This document shows positions 39,501-54,500 of a stretch of 64,000 nt of DNA, piece after piece. Source of the DNA: Cymodocea nodosa (lineage: Eukaryota; Streptophyta; Magnoliopsida; Alismatales; Cymodoceaceae); assembly GCA_036874045.1 (NCBI GenBank), contig CM072337.1:20372001-20436000 (forward strand), in the 5' to 3' direction. Under the pieces are notes generated by a model that worked only from the letters and a program-made list of their open reading frames with translations, searched no databases and was not told where the DNA came from. How positions within the stretch are numbered: position 1 is the first letter of the stretch; the number at the start of each line of letters is the position of its first letter. The position numbers and the translations under genes were made by a program.

Positions 39501-42500
39501 TATTAAAATTATTTAATTCTTGCTTATTTGTTATTTTAAAATTGCTATATTCATAATCAAATATACTAGAATCAAATGTTGTTGATGATGATAATTGTGA
39601 AAAATAGGGTATATTTTGTGTTTGTTGTTTCCATATTTTGTAACATGCATAATTATTACGTTAAGTTCTATATTTAAACAAGTTTGTATTACATTTATTA
39701 ATTTTTTAACAACTTTTACTTTAGTCTTAGGATCTAAACAAACACTTTATGTATATAAGAGAGATATCTTATTCTAATATTTTAAAAAAATTTCTTTCAT
39801 TTTGAAAACTATAGGTGTAAAAAATGGATAATTACTATAATTATTAAAAACTCTTGCAATATTATAAAAGTGGTGAATTGCATAAACAAATGTATAATAA
39901 TATATTTCTGATAAATGTTTTATTACATTATAAAATAGTTTTAAAAATCTAATTAAATAATTAACTATCACAAAATCATTCATCTAGTAGTGTTGTACTA
40001 TTATCTATTCTACCATTATAATAAGTTTTTATAGTTTCTTTATAAGGTAAACAATTATTTAACATTAAATATAATAAATTCCACCTATGAGAGACATCTA
40101 TTGTAAATATTTTATATGGTAATTCAAATAAATCACATATATGATTAAATTCTTGTTGTCATCTACCACTAGATAAAATATAACCTAATGCAGTTTTAAT
40201 ATTTTCTAGAAAAAGTTTTAATTCTTTAACACCTACTTGATCTATAAGATTAATTATGACATATACATCTTTGGTGAAATAAATCAAAATCATTTGATGG
40301 AGTTAATTTACTTTTAAACATAGGAATAATTGCATTATTACTAGATGCATTATTAAATATAATACTACCTACTTTTTCTTTAATTTCATAAAATTCAAAA
40401 ATTTTCATAATAGTAGAAAAAATATTTTGAGTATTATGTGAATGATTTATTTTTCTAAATCCTATTAATCTTTTTTGTAAAATTCAATTATCATCAACAA
40501 AATATGCAGTAACAACAATATATCCTTCTTTCCCAAATGTCAGATGTACATATTATAGATGTGTTAATAGAACCTATTATATTAACTAATTTCATTCTAA
40601 GTTTATTTATAGTTTAATAATATCTTGCTTAGTTGTATTTCTAGAATTTTTTTAAAATTGTGAACAATAAACTTGCAAAATATATTTTTGAAAATGTTGA
40701 TTATTATCAAAATTAATAGGTAAATTTTGAACAGTAATAAATTTAATATGTAATTTTCTAGCATTATTAGGATCATAATGTTATTGTGTTATATTACTTT
40801 TAGTGTTAAAATTAAGTTGTGTTTAAATCATTTTATTTATTTTTTAAATTTTTAGATGAACAATTAGCTACATATCTAGATAAATGACTTGTAATGTTTG
40901 AAGCTTTGCATGAGAAGTCTACATTGCAAATGTTATAGTAGACCCTCTTCACAATAGTATCATCTTTTAGATTTTTCATTTTTATTATAAACTTCAACTA
41001 TAAATTTGACATTCTTTTTGATTTAGTAGTAGTAGTTGAAGTCGAAGTTCTACCTTCTATAGTTTGAGTCTGAGAGTATTGTTGTTCCTGCTCAAATTTT
41101 TTGTCAGCTTTAACAACACTATTGAAGTTGAAGTCGTTGAAATTGTGTCATTTCTGCAAAGAATTTGACTTAAGAGTTGAAGAAAGCTAAATCCTAAAAG
41201 ATGAATTTTGTATTTTGTGAAAAAAAGAGAGAAGATTGAATGAGTATGAATTATGAAAAAAATTCTGACATTCTTCTCTATTTATAGATTTTTCCATAAT
41301 CATTTTTCTCTCCTTTTCACTCCTCTCCCTTTCATTCATTCTCTTCTCCTTTTTTTTTTCTATCGTTATTTTTAACATCGTTAATAGTGTAATATGAATG
41401 TTGGATTAATGTTCATTTTTACGAACATTATTTTAACGTTTGTTTTTACCATTAAAATAATGAGTGGAGCGTGGGAACAACCATCTTGACTTTGGTAGAG
41501 CGGTCGACTATCAAGTGCGGGGCTCCCGACCTATAGGTTGGGTCAGGCCAGCTCTTAAGGGTTACAGGCTGGCTCAACCCAAATCGGTATGCAAGCTGAT
41601 TTTTTAATATATTATAGCTCGATCCAACTTAATTTAAAAAATTAGGTGCAATGGCCTGACCCATTTGACACCTCTATTGATGCCTACCAACTCCTTACTA
41701 TAGATTCGATTATACTACATCGATATAGAAATAACCTACAAGTTATTGTGTTTTTGTGAGGCTTTCCTACAGACTTAGTTTCACAAGTTTGAGGGCATTT
41801 ATTAGGTGGTGGGACCACCCTTGTTATGGGGACAACCTTTGCTTACATGCTTCATATGTCTAGGGTAGGCCATTCAGGCACACAAGACACATCAATTTTG
41901 GATGCTAGGAGTTAGTTTGATACGTGTGGTAGGCATACTAATTCTAGTTATAGACGATGTAGGATTCCTTGCACTCACTGTGGCAAGACGAATTACAAGT
42001 CTGAGAAGTGTTGGGAAAAGTTTGGCAAACTTGTTTGGGCTCGTGTAACTATTAAGTCTTGTGAATCTACTGGTAACACTAGTTTAGAATTTGAATCTTT
42101 GATTGTGATCATCTCACAAGCAAACTATGAGTAGTTTATATAGTTATAGACTTTTGACTCTCCAACCATAGTTGCCTTGATGTCTACCTCAGGTATGAGA
42201 ATGACATTAATGGTTAGGAAAATCAAGTCTTGGATAATAGACTTAGGAGTGTTACAACACATGACAAGTTGTCCTATCCTTTTTTCTCACTTTCAATAAT
42301 TACCTTATCTTTATAATGTTATTGTTATTGATGACCACTCTTGTTAAATTTCTGGTAAAGGCATGGCCATGTTACCTCTCAAATTTGACTTGAGAATACC
42401 TTTTGTATTATAAATTTTTTTATTAATTTGCTATCTATTAGTGTTATTACTGTTCAACTACATTCTTTTCATTTTATTGTACATTTTAAGATCTACAAAC

Positions 42501-45500
42501 GTGGATGAGAATTAATTTAGGCTATAAGAGGAGCTCTAGGGAGTACATCCTGGTTCGTGATACATCCTCTCATGAACTTGCTGCTTTGTTGTCATTTGCT
42601 ATAGATTCGTCTCTATTATGACATTATCATCTAGGTCATCTGTCTATCTAAAAGATGAGGCAAGTCTTGACATGAATCTCTATTCTTGATTTTGAGTGTG
42701 AGTTGTGTCAATTAGGTAAACATAGTTGGTCTACCTTTTTTCGTGTCCATCTTACCCTTAGTCATACAATGTTTAATCTTGTTCATTGCAATATTTAGAA
42801 GCTAAGTTGTGTGGTGTCTTTTAATGGTTATCGTTACTATATTGTATTTGTTGATGAAACTCTAGAGTTTATTAGGTGTATCTTTTGAAAACTCATTAGA
42901 ATATTATGACTATTGTTCAAAACTTCTTTGTCAAAATTAAAACTCAATTTTCTGTTATTCCTAAGTATTTGTGAATTGATAATGCCTTGAAATTTGTGAG
43001 TGTCTCTTTTCAACAATTTTATACTTTTCAGGGAATTATTCATCAGACTATATGTTCTCATATCTTACAACAAAATGGGATGATTGAGCATAAATATTGT
43101 CATCTTTTGAACATTACTAGAACCCTTCTTACTTAAATGAACATACCTAATTATTTGTGGTTTGATGCTGTTTTTATTGCTACCTTTCTTGTCAATTGGA
43201 TACCTTCCACACCTCTAGGTGGTGAAGTTTCTATTTACAAATTGTATCTTAATTGAGAGTTGTTTGTCTTAACCTCTAGTGTTTTTAGGTGTATTGCTTA
43301 TGTTCAGGACCTTATATTAATGTTGACTAAGTACAATGCTAGAGCTATCAAGTGTGTTTGTAGGATATTCTAGAATCTAAAAAGGATATCATTGCTACCA
43401 TTCCCTGACCAAACATTATACCTCTAGAAATGTTTCTTTCTTTGAGGATCAAACTTATTTTTCTTTTGGTTCCACTAATTCTGTTGATTCTATTGTTCAA
43501 CTATCCTTACCTAGTCCTGTCCCCATCACTGTTATTCTATCTGAGAATGCCCATAGTGACACTTCAAGTGCACCACCTATTGCGAAGGGGTTTAGTGGTG
43601 ATGACAATAGGACTACTATCTCACCTTTCCAGGTGTATCGCTAACAGAGACCTCTCTTAATGGCTCAACCAATGGACTCTCTTGATGTAGATTCGCCATC
43701 CCTTGTGACTGATGCACCAACATCTGCCACGCTTATTGATGACCTCTTCGTTACTCTTTGAAAAGGAATCCAGTCTTGTACTCAACGTCTTATTGCCTAT
43801 TTTGTGTCTTATAACCATTTAAGCACATCCTATCATGCTTTTGTTGTGATAGTTTTATCTGAGTCTATTCTAGGGACTTATAAAGAGACTTTACAGTTAC
43901 CAAATTGGAAGGATGCTATAGAGGTTGAGATGAATGCCTTAGAGTTTCATGACATGTGGGAGTTAGTCTCTTGTCTTCCAAATACTAATGTAGTGGGTCT
44001 TCACTATTAAATATAAGCCAAATACAAGACTTGCTTGGTTGTTAAAGACTTCATACAAGAATATGATATTGATTATGATGAGATGTTTTTTCTTTTTGCT
44101 TGTCTTAATTCTATGAGTTTTGCTCTCTCTAGTAGTTAATTAGAATTGGTAGTTACATCAACTTGATATTAAAAATATTTTTTTCTATGACAACCTTTCA
44201 AAAGAAGTCTTCATGGAACAACCCCTAGGATTTGTTACTCGAGGGGAGTATAATGTTTGCAAGTTGAAGAAGGCAATTTATGGGTTAAAGTAAAGTCCAT
44301 GGGTATGATTTGACAAACTTAGTCAAGTCATATTTTGTGGAGGATTTTGCAAGTGTGTTGTAGATTACTCCATCTTCATACGACAATTAGCTTAAGGATA
44401 TGTCATCATTGCAATGTATGTAGATGACATTCTTCTTACTAGAAGTGATTCTAAGGGCATTGCAATAAGTAAGGAGCATCTTGCCAAGGACTTTCAAATG
44501 AAGGACTTAGGGAGACCAAATTATTTTCTTAACATTAAGCTTACTTACTTTAAGGGTAAAGTGATGTTATCTCAACAAAAATATACATTAGACCTTTTAG
44601 GAGAAATTGATTGCTTGGGTTGTAAACCTGAAAGTATGCCTATTGAGTAAAATCTGCAATTCTAGGATGTTTCATTAGAGGAGTTGGCAGACCTCATGCA
44701 ATATTGGAGACTTGTTGGAAAACTCATTTATCGTATTGTCACTAAACCAAATATTGCATATATTGTAGGCCTTTTAAGTCAATTCATGCATCAACCTCGA
44801 TTGGTTCATTGGATAGGTGTGTAGAGAGTCCTTGGCTATCTTAAGGGTATTTTTGGAAAAGAACTTTTATATAAAGCAAATGGGCTCATGAAAGTTGAAG
44901 CCTTTTTTGACTTTGGGTTTGTTGGAGATAAGGGGGATATGATGTTTACATTTGGATACCTTACTTATGTTGAAGACAATCTTGTTATGTGGCAAAGCAA
45001 AAAGCTAAATATTATTTTTGTGTGTAGTGTTGAAAGTTGAATATAGATTGATGAGGGAGATTGCATGTGAAATGGTATAGCTTATATCGCTACTTCAAGA
45101 ATTTGGACTAGTTGTTGAAGAACCAATGTCTATGTTTTGTGACAATTAGGTAGTCATTCACATCGCATGGAGTGAGACTTTCTATGAATGTATTAAGCAC
45201 ATTGTGATTGACTCTCATTACATTTGAGATCTAATGGTTAAAGATGTGTGCATGTCGTATACCTCATCTTCCGAGGAGCTTGCAAACATTCTTACCAAAG
45301 CATTGAGTCGGAGTACATTTGATTATATTTTTAACAAGTTGGGTATGACTAATATATACCTTTTAGCTTGAGGGGGGGAGTGTAGTGTAGTTGGGCTACT
45401 AGATATCCATATAAGGATTAATCTATGTATTTATAGTTGTTGTACTCCTTTTCTTCCTCAATTAATTAGTCTAATCGCATTCTTCCAAGCCCTAATCTCC

Positions 45501-48500
45501 TTCCCATCGTCCTTCTCAACAGTTCTAAATTTGAATTATAGAGAAATAATTTAAAGTCCAAAGGCATTAAATTCAGTAGGTCAAAAACTAAATATAAATA
45601 GATAGTGATGAGATTTATTAAAGTAGGATTTTTAAGTATTTAAGATCTATAATAAATAGAAATGGAAATAGAGAATGTTATTCATAGGATTAGAGTGGAT
45701 GAGGTAAAGAAATGCTTTTGAAGTATTATGCAATTGGAGAATACCCTTAAAATTATAAAAATGTTATTCATTTAGCCATACTTTATAGTTTAGAATGTTG
45801 TAGTCTCAATTATGATTTATGGTTCATAATGTTGTATTGTAAAGTATAATTATGTACAAAAAGATTAGTGTTGTAGAGATACAAATGCTTAAATGGATGA
45901 GTGGTAATACCACAAAGGATAAGTTAAAAATGATTTTATGAAAAATAGAGTAAGAATTGCACTAATTGTTGATAGCATAAAAGAAATTTGATTTAGGTGA
46001 TTTGATCATATTTTTAGAAGGCCAAAAAATGTGTCATTTAGGAGAGGATATAATTAGTTTAGAATAAATTAAAAGTAGAGGAAGGTTTAAAATTACTTGA
46101 TTAGGATTTATGAGAAAAAAATTAAATTTATAGAATTTAATTGAAGGTTTCATCATAAATAGAGATATATGAAAGATGAGTATTCATGTGGCTAGTTTCA
46201 TATAAGACCCGTTAGTGCATGAGAAAATGTTCAGACAAAAAGGAAATTGAAAGTTCAAAATAGTCGAAAATGAAATGTTTAGAAAGTTAAATTCCTAGAG
46301 GAGTTTAGTACATGTCTTGGAAAGTTTGAATTTCTAAGAAGGTTTAGTATACGCTAGGAAAGTAAGGAAAGTTAGAAATCCAAGGAATGAATTGTATATT
46401 ACCTAAAATAGAATGTTTGATACATTATTGTTAATTTTGGAATTTCAAAATTAAAATAACATTAATGAAATAAAAAGTATAAATATCATACATTGATAGA
46501 TTGTTCTAAAATTTGTTCAAAAGTACAAAGACATCTTTTAGAAAATCATTTTAATTATTATAACATAAATAAAATCAAATGGCCCTTCCATAAACGAATA
46601 AAAGTATACAACTGCAAAAGTATACAAAAAATAAAAGAGATTACTTGTGTGAAGAACATTCGATTGAATCATTGTTCGTCAATGATGGTTGAGGGTTTTG
46701 TGAGGGTTTGGTAGGTGGCTATGTGGCTCAACGATGAAGAGTAGAGGCCTTTCACGATTGTTGGAGGTGAAACAATGGTTGCCAGTTGTGCAAGCTTGGT
46801 GGTTGTAGCCAGAGAAGGAGAATGACATTCCATTGTGGGCAAGCTTTAGGGTGATGGGGAATGACCGAAGGACGGATATTTAGGGTTTTCAGGAAGTTCA
46901 GTAGCTTGAGCGGTGTTTCTCGCATGTAGAATTTAGCAAACAAGTTGTGACCAAAACAAAGGAGGTTGTGTGTCGTGGATGGTGGATGGTGGCGATGAAA
47001 TGTGTGCAAGCCTTTTAGCCTTTGGAACATTGAGATTTCCGGTGAATGAGTAGTTCTCAGGCATCAATTGGTGAGTGACTGTGTTGCTTGATGTTTGTCT
47101 TCATTGGTGATGAGTGACAATGCATAGCGAGCGAGCGGCGGGTTCTTGTTGAGTGTTGAGGGCAAGGAAGGAGAGGCTGAAACACGTGATTCAAACATTT
47201 AAAGGTGAGAAACGAAGCAGTGGAAGGAAAAGAGAGATTTTTATATGGATAGAATTTGACATTTTCCTTTCCATTGTTTCTATCCTACATTAATGCCTAA
47301 ATGAACAGAATTTGCAATCTTTACTTTTCAAGGGATAGATTCCGTCAAGCACTAAACCATCCATAGTGAGATTGTGGCATGAGATGTTATTGTTATTTTG
47401 TAAATTACAAGACACCTATTTGAAAGTGGCATGTAGTGTCGTCAATGATTTGATGTGTGTAGGGAGCTTTTCTAAGTTCTATGGAACTTTCAAGACACTC
47501 TATTTAAAAATTTTCCAATTGATTTTTTAAATTTCTGTTGCTGGGGTAACTTCAGTTGTATTTTTTCTTCCATTTTAGTGTTTTTTTAATTTATTACAAC
47601 TGCAAAGGATTTTATCCGAAACACTGCAGACCATGAGTCTATATCGTTACAGAGCATTAAAGGTCTATTAAAATTAATTTGTGTATGTGGGGAGAGAGGG
47701 TCCTTTCCCGTTGATATACTATTGTAATATCATTGTCAAGTTGAAATTTGAATTCATCCAAGTTTTTTTGATTAAAAACATGTACCTATTTTGTTTTTTT
47801 TTTGATGCAGATGTTCTTTACAAACAAGTGTGATATTGCAAATGTAGTTTGTGTATTTTGGATTTACCATAGTTTTGGAGCATTTTTATACTTAAATACG
47901 TGTAAACTTGCCATAAAATTAAGAATTTTCTTTTTTCCTCTTAAATATGAAAATTATTCTAGTAAGGCAAGAAGCAATATTAGAAGAGACAGGAAACAAG
48001 TCATTTGTTTAAGTATTGATGGCACTTTATTGCTGGAATTTTGTGCATCTTAAATGCTCCCCTTCTTTCCAGGTTCTAGCTGTGAAGAAAATCTACTCTT
48101 CTGTTTTTCCAAACCAATCATCTGGGGATTTCATGGAGGTTGTCTCCTGTGTTTCACAATTACATCATCCAAATGTGACTAAGCTAGTAGGTTATTGTTC
48201 TGAGCATGGACAACACTTGCTGGTGTATGAATTTCACAGAAATGGCTCCTTGTATGATTTCCTGTATTTGTCAGATGAATACAACAAACCATTAACATGG
48301 AATATTCGTGTCAAGACTGCATTAGCAACTGCGCGTGCATTAGAGTAAGTATTTATATTCTCATGCAGTATTTGGTTGTTGAGTTTGAAGATACTTGCCA
48401 TAAGCTTTTTATGCAGTTTATTCATGATTGCTATCTTGTGGATATTAGCAAAATTTAAAAGTTATCGTCTTCACTTTCTCATATAAGACTTCAATTTTCT

Positions 48501-51500
48501 AGTAGATAGGGAAGCATAACTAATTGGAAAACTAACATCGATGAAATGTGACATTTGAAAACTGACAAATTTCATAAGGCTGATAGCAACTTGACATCAT
48601 TCTTCTTCTTTATCAAGGGCTTGCATAATGGAATTAAGGTATTGTTTGTTGTTGGGTTGATTGACTTGATTCTTTACTTTGATGTCTACTAATTGTATGA
48701 AAGTTACACGCATAACAAGCCATAACCAAACAATTAGTTTTTGAAATTTAAGTAGCACACTTATGGGTGTGAATTGATATGGAATATCTTCCCATGTTCA
48801 AATCTTTCTTTTGAAAGAGAAAACTATTAAAATAAGTATTATATTTATAATACATTTTTTTATGGATTTGATTGACGTTAAAATTGTCATAAATTTTGTA
48901 CTGGTAATTATCTAGCAGCTAACTTATATTCATTTTCATTTTTGCAAGGGTTCAAAAACTACTGTCCATAAGTTATGTACATGTAGATGTATAATGTGTG
49001 TTTTCGGTGCTAGAACTCAAAAGCACCTAATTTGAGTACCCCTTAATGGATTATCTATGGTAGTTAGCTAGACCTAGAAAAGACCCTTTACGTCTCCTTA
49101 GTGGGTGGATCCCATTCTTCAATGTTTTCACTGTCTTTAGAGATTGTCAGAGTATATTATTAGGGTTATGTGTTGTGTGTGCGGGAGTTTAGTCCCATGT
49201 TACTTATTTCGTGTTAGTTCATTTTGTGTAACCTTTATATATAAAGGTCTTATATTTATTAATCATTTATTCCACTTTCACCATTCTTGTTTTAACATGG
49301 TATCAAAGCTGCTAGCTGTCAGCCAGCCACCTCCCCACCCAAATCTGCCACTCACCGCCTCTTCTTCCTCACCAACCAGGGGCGTCCAGTCCCACTCCTG
49401 CCTCTGACTCTCTCCATCCACACACACACGAGTAGCAACAACAGGAGCCATTGGCTCCTCCTTTTCAAGCCATCTGGCCTAATCTACAGCCCCATACAGA
49501 GCCATTTTTCTCACCCAGCAGCAACGAGAGCCACCACCATCCTCTTCTCAGGCTATCTGGCCTGATCTACAACCCTAAAAAGGGACTGTTCTCTCTTACA
49601 ACCACCATCTGGTCAGCTACCAGTTCCTCTGCTACTTGCCACTATGGTTGGTGGTTTCTACTGTTGAGCAGCTTATGAATAGGCCTGTTTATTCTTTGGA
49701 CAACACATTCTGAGGGTGGATTCAACCTGTTCACTTGTCTCCCTATCTCCGAAAGGCTAGAAGTTCCCTGGAAGGTCGTTTTCTCTTACAGATCAGACCA
49801 TTTTTCACTAAGGAATCATGGCTGGAAACGAAACCTTAGTTAAAAACCTTAATGGAACTATTGAAAATTTGAATAAGAAGAAGTATTTGATGTGTGCAAA
49901 ACTTTTCTAACCCTTCATTTCTACACAGGAAGCCAAAACATCTCAATTAAGATCTACCCAATGTGAAGAATGGTTCTTATGATGATTTGTATGTCAGATG
50001 ATGCTGCAGTTGTTTCATGGTTGGGCGATAGTATGTAATTCAATGTTGCTTATGATGTGATGATGTTTTGACTTGTCAAGATCTTGATACTTTAATGCAT
50101 ATGCTTGGTCGTGAGAAAAACATATCCAATTGTTCACTTTGCACATGGGAGAGTGCTCTGTTTAAGATCATTTCTCTACACTATGTGCCCTACTTGAAGA
50201 GCATGATACATATCAGCCACTGATTCACTGTTGTCATCATGCAATGCTATCATGATGAACTTGCGGTTGCTTTCTCTTTAACTTGAATCTAGAAATCTCC
50301 TCCTAAATGCAAGGACAAATACTTGTGGATTTTGTTCCAGACCTCAAGACAATCTTCTCAAAAGTGTTGAGAGTTTCTACTAGATTTCCTACATAGCATT
50401 CCAATCAGTCAGCCATGATAGCTAGAGGCTGTGGTACCCATTCTACAGGTTAAGGGGGAGGAGCTCGTCGAACTAGTCAGTCATGCATAAACTATGGGCA
50501 CACCAACCATAGATTAGATCATTGTTGGTCATAGATTTCCATTAAGACAACAACTTCCCAGATAGGGAGCCCATTTACAGACTCAGTACTACCCTAACCC
50601 ACCCTGAGATGAGTATGATAAGTTTCTAAAGTTGTAAGAACAATAATTCTCCATGACTACCATAGCTTCACAAATCATTGTTTCAAACTCAGGTAGTACA
50701 ACCTTAGTTGCCTCTAAGAATGATTTTAGGTTGTTAACTTTAAGGTTTTCTCAGATATGTCAAGTACACTTGATTTATTTATCAAATTGTCTCAATTATA
50801 TGATATTCACTTTGTTACCATTATTGATGGTTGGACTTGTCGTATATTGTGACAAGACATCATTTATGCTATGCCTCAAATCACATTAGACAAGGTTTTC
50901 TATGTACTTGACTTGGTTAATCTCCTATCCATTAGTGCTATTACCAAATATTTGATCTATTAAACTTTTTACCTATTTCATTGTACCTTTTAAGATTTGT
51001 AAATGAGGAAGAAGACTAGTTTAGAGCATAAGCAATGCAATGGAGTTTACCTATTGGTTTGAGATGTAGTACCTCAAGGACTCATTGTTCAAGCCATCCT
51101 TTCATAGTCAAGCCATCCTTTTTGAGTCATTCGTCCCATCAAAAGTTTAGGTAAGCTCTACCTTGGATTATTGTTTGCCTTTCAATGTTAGTCATGTTAG
51201 GTAATCATAAATTTGCTACCTTCAAAGGTTTGATCTAGTCAAGAGTCAATGTCCTTTTAATGTAGCCTATTGTGATATTTGAGGTCCTACAAGGATTGCA
51301 CCTATATCTAGTTATTGATATTATGTTATGTTTATTGATAATTAGTTGTGTTTTATTTCCTTAAAGAACATATTGGTATTGGTAATGTTGTTAAAAAGTT
51401 TTTTGCTGAAATAATAAATTAATTTGCTTTTATTTTAAAAATTCTCCATGCTAATAATGCATTGAAATTTGTCTAAACCAACCTTCAACAATGTTTTGAA

Positions 51501-54500
51501 TAGTTAGGTGTCATTCATTAGACTACACGTTTGCACACATCTTAGGATGAGGTTGCAGAGTATAAACATCAACATCTACTTGATATAGTTTTCACCCTTA
51601 TGTTTGATACCATCCTCATTACATTGTAGCTTATTAATAGGATGTCATCCTCTTCTCTTAGGATGGGGAAGTTCCACTTTGATGCTTGTGTTCTAATGTG
51701 AAACTCTTTTCTCTTCCCCCTAAAGACTTTGGTTATATTGCTTTTGTCAAAGATCTAACTCTCAATTTGACAAATTAGCACATTAACCAATTACATGTAT
51801 TTTTGTTGGATACTTTTGGGTATAGATGTTTTGTTTCCTCTACTAGGAAGCACTTGGTGGCTGTTAATGTCACCTTTTTTGAGTCTTTATGGTTCTTTGA
51901 GAATGAATGTAGTAAGTCTTTTGTTGAAAGTGTACCTATTCCATCTAATTTTGAAAGTGTTTCTATTGAGGCTATTGACCTAATGTGTCACTCATTCCTT
52001 GTAGGTATATACTCAATGCTATAAGGTCCCTCCTCCTACAGCCATACAACCTATCAATACTACTTCCATGACTATAGATCTATTACAAAATGACTTTAAT
52101 CTACCTATTTGTTTGAGGGAATGTTCAAGATCTGCTATTTTTTTGTATTTCACCCTTTATTTTTAATGATAAACTTCATCTTTTGTTTCATACCTTTATC
52201 TATATCCTTTGAGTCAATTCCTATGGGCTAGTAAGAGGTTGTTTAGATTTCCCATTGGTAGGCTACTATGAATGAGAGAGATTTTGATGTCACATGACAT
52301 GTAGGATCTTGTCTCTAGACCTACAAGAACTAATGTGGCCACTTATAGGTGGGTGTTTATAATTAAGTACAAGTTAGATAAGATTGTAGATAGATATAAA
52401 GCCTAACTAATTGTATGTGGTTTTATGCAAGAATATAGGGTTGATTACATAGAAAATATCTTATTTCTTGGTGGAATTCTATGGGTACTTCTCTCTCTTA
52501 TCATGAATCAATCTTAGGAGCTTGTACAAGTAGAGGTTTGTTAGTGTACAATGGAAGGTTCAAATGGAAAGGAAATAAAATGTCTAAAAAGTTAGAATTC
52601 CTTGAAGAGATTAGTGCATGTGCTGGAAAGTTTGAATTCCCTAAGGGAATTAGTGTACGATGGAATGTTCGAAAAGTTAGAAATCAAAGAAATAGATTGT
52701 ATACTACCTAAAATAGAATACTTGATAAATCACTCTTTATTTTGAAATTTCAAAAGTAAAAGAATATTAATGAAATAAACAGTACATTTAATAGATTATT
52801 TTAATTTTTCAAAATTTGTTCAAAAGTACATCATATATTATGAAGACATCTTCTAAGAAATCATTTTAAATATTACAACATCAATAATATCAAATAATCC
52901 TTTTATCCTACATTGTTATCATCATATCTTCACACTTTTTATCTATTAATTCTTTTCTTTGTTTTTGACTCATTCTAATTTATGTATTTGCTTTCATATA
53001 TACTTCTCTTGTTGGTTATATATCATCAGTAATATTTAATTTTTCCAACTTATCTTGTAGATCTTTAAATAAATCTTTTCTACCAGTCTTACAAATGAAA
53101 TTGTAAAGTAAAAAACATACAATGACAATCTTTACTTGTGCTTCATATAGATATAGCATTTGACTTTGTAATATTGAGAAACGATATTTGACAACCTCAA
53201 ATGTGTGTTCAATTAATGTTCTCAATTGTGAATATCTATAGTTAAAGTTTTCTACAACATTAGTAGGAAATTTATCATTAATATAATAAGATAAATGATA
53301 TTGTATACCTTAAAATGGATAAATATATTTTAGTTAATTAGGATATCCAACATCTACTAAGTAAAACTTATTTGTATAAAAAAAGATATTAGTATGCTAA
53401 TATAATTATAACTTTAAAAAATTCTTAAACACATTCACCTAGTGAAATTCGAAAGCCGTTAGGTCTACTTATTGCATCTTGGAGGATACGAGTATTAATT
53501 GTTGATCCTTTTCAATCAGTTAAAATATATGTAAATTTTATGTCAAAATTACATGTTGTCATAACATTTTAAGATAATTCACATTTCTTATTCTTAAATC
53601 TTGTTATTTCTTGTCCATAAATAGTTGATTTGATATAAGAATCATTAATAACAACGATACAATTTGTAAATATTAAATATCATTTAATATTGATAAAAAT
53701 AACTTAAAAAGTAAGGAAATTATAAAAATGAATAAGTATCTTAAAATATAGGTAAACATTTAGATCATCTCAAATTTAACTTGGTGTTGAGGACGAAAGT
53801 GTTGCTAGAAACACATGATTTAGTTGTATTATAGTATTCAATACTTTATTAAAGTATTTACTAACAGTCCAACTTGAATAACTAAATTGCTCTATAGTTA
53901 CTCTGTACTTTTGATTTTGCCCAACTATAACAAGGAATATGACAAATTTCTCTTCTATATTGATATTGTTGGTATATCTAATGACTCCTTCATTTCTCAT
54001 TAAGTTAGAAAAATTAAAAAAAATACTTTGACTCTATAAATCTTTTAACAATTATAAGTTTAATGTGGTTGTGAAGGATCTAATAATCTTTTTATATATT
54101 CTACTTTTTTATTATAAATACAATTTGTATTATTTGAAAGGAAAGTTAACGTACTTGTAATCCTTGCTAAAATATTCTACAAAGTAAGTAGACATTTTTG
54201 CCTTCTTTTAACCTCTTCCTCCTCTTCTTCAAGTAACATCAAAGTGTCATTAACTAGATTAATAAATTTTTCATTGGAATTCATCATCACGTACAAAGTA
54301 ATACAACAATTATCAAATTATCATTTTAATACCAATTAATTAACAAAAACATTCAATATTTGATTCAACATATTAGACTCACATATAAACATAGAATACA
54401 ATATTATTTCACAATGCAATTTCAAACAAAAAACTAAAAGGTCATTCCACATTTAATACAACATATCACAATATCATAAAGAAACATATAACAGAAATTC

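Larger units (their letters stand above)
37817..41676 (-). mobile_element. hAT DNA transposon (3.9 kb), decayed, inside copia 1 gag
   Basis: Inverted ends TAGAGGTGTCAA at 37817 and 41676 are typical of plant hAT elements. The flanks TATTGTTT and TATTGATG agree at 6 of 8 positions, compatible with an aged 8-bp target duplication. The minus strand encodes, with stops, a BED-type zinc finger near 40870-40990 (CxxxF then SHLSRYV) and the hAT C-terminal dimerisation domain at 39260-39430 ([20 protein letters not shown]). Copia gag sequence stops at the left end and the copia frame resumes right after the right end, which shows the insertion order. Confidence 0.85.
36937..45521 (+). mobile_element. 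Ty1/copia retrotransposon 1, with short LTRs, nested in the LINE
   Basis: Flanked by a perfect 5-bp duplication GTTCT (36932-36936 and 45522-45526). A primer-binding site TGGTATTAGAGC follows the left LTR at 37079, consistent with initiator-Met tRNA priming. A polypurine tract (AGGGGGGGAG) lies just before the right LTR. Order: gag (from KLNDRNYL near 37470), zinc knuckle [14 protein letters not shown] near 41975 (the usual His is Tyr), protease-like [12 protein letters not shown] near 42232, integrase, reverse transcriptase with YVDDIL at 44417, and RNase H to about 45370. PR-INT-RT-RH order defines copia. Stops throughout make it inactive. A hAT element interrupts gag. Confidence 0.9.

Noticed and set aside
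46670..47040. ORFs in the right half of the Harbinger derivative
   Set aside because: They lie in untranslated leader sequence of the transposon family and have no similarity to its proteins.
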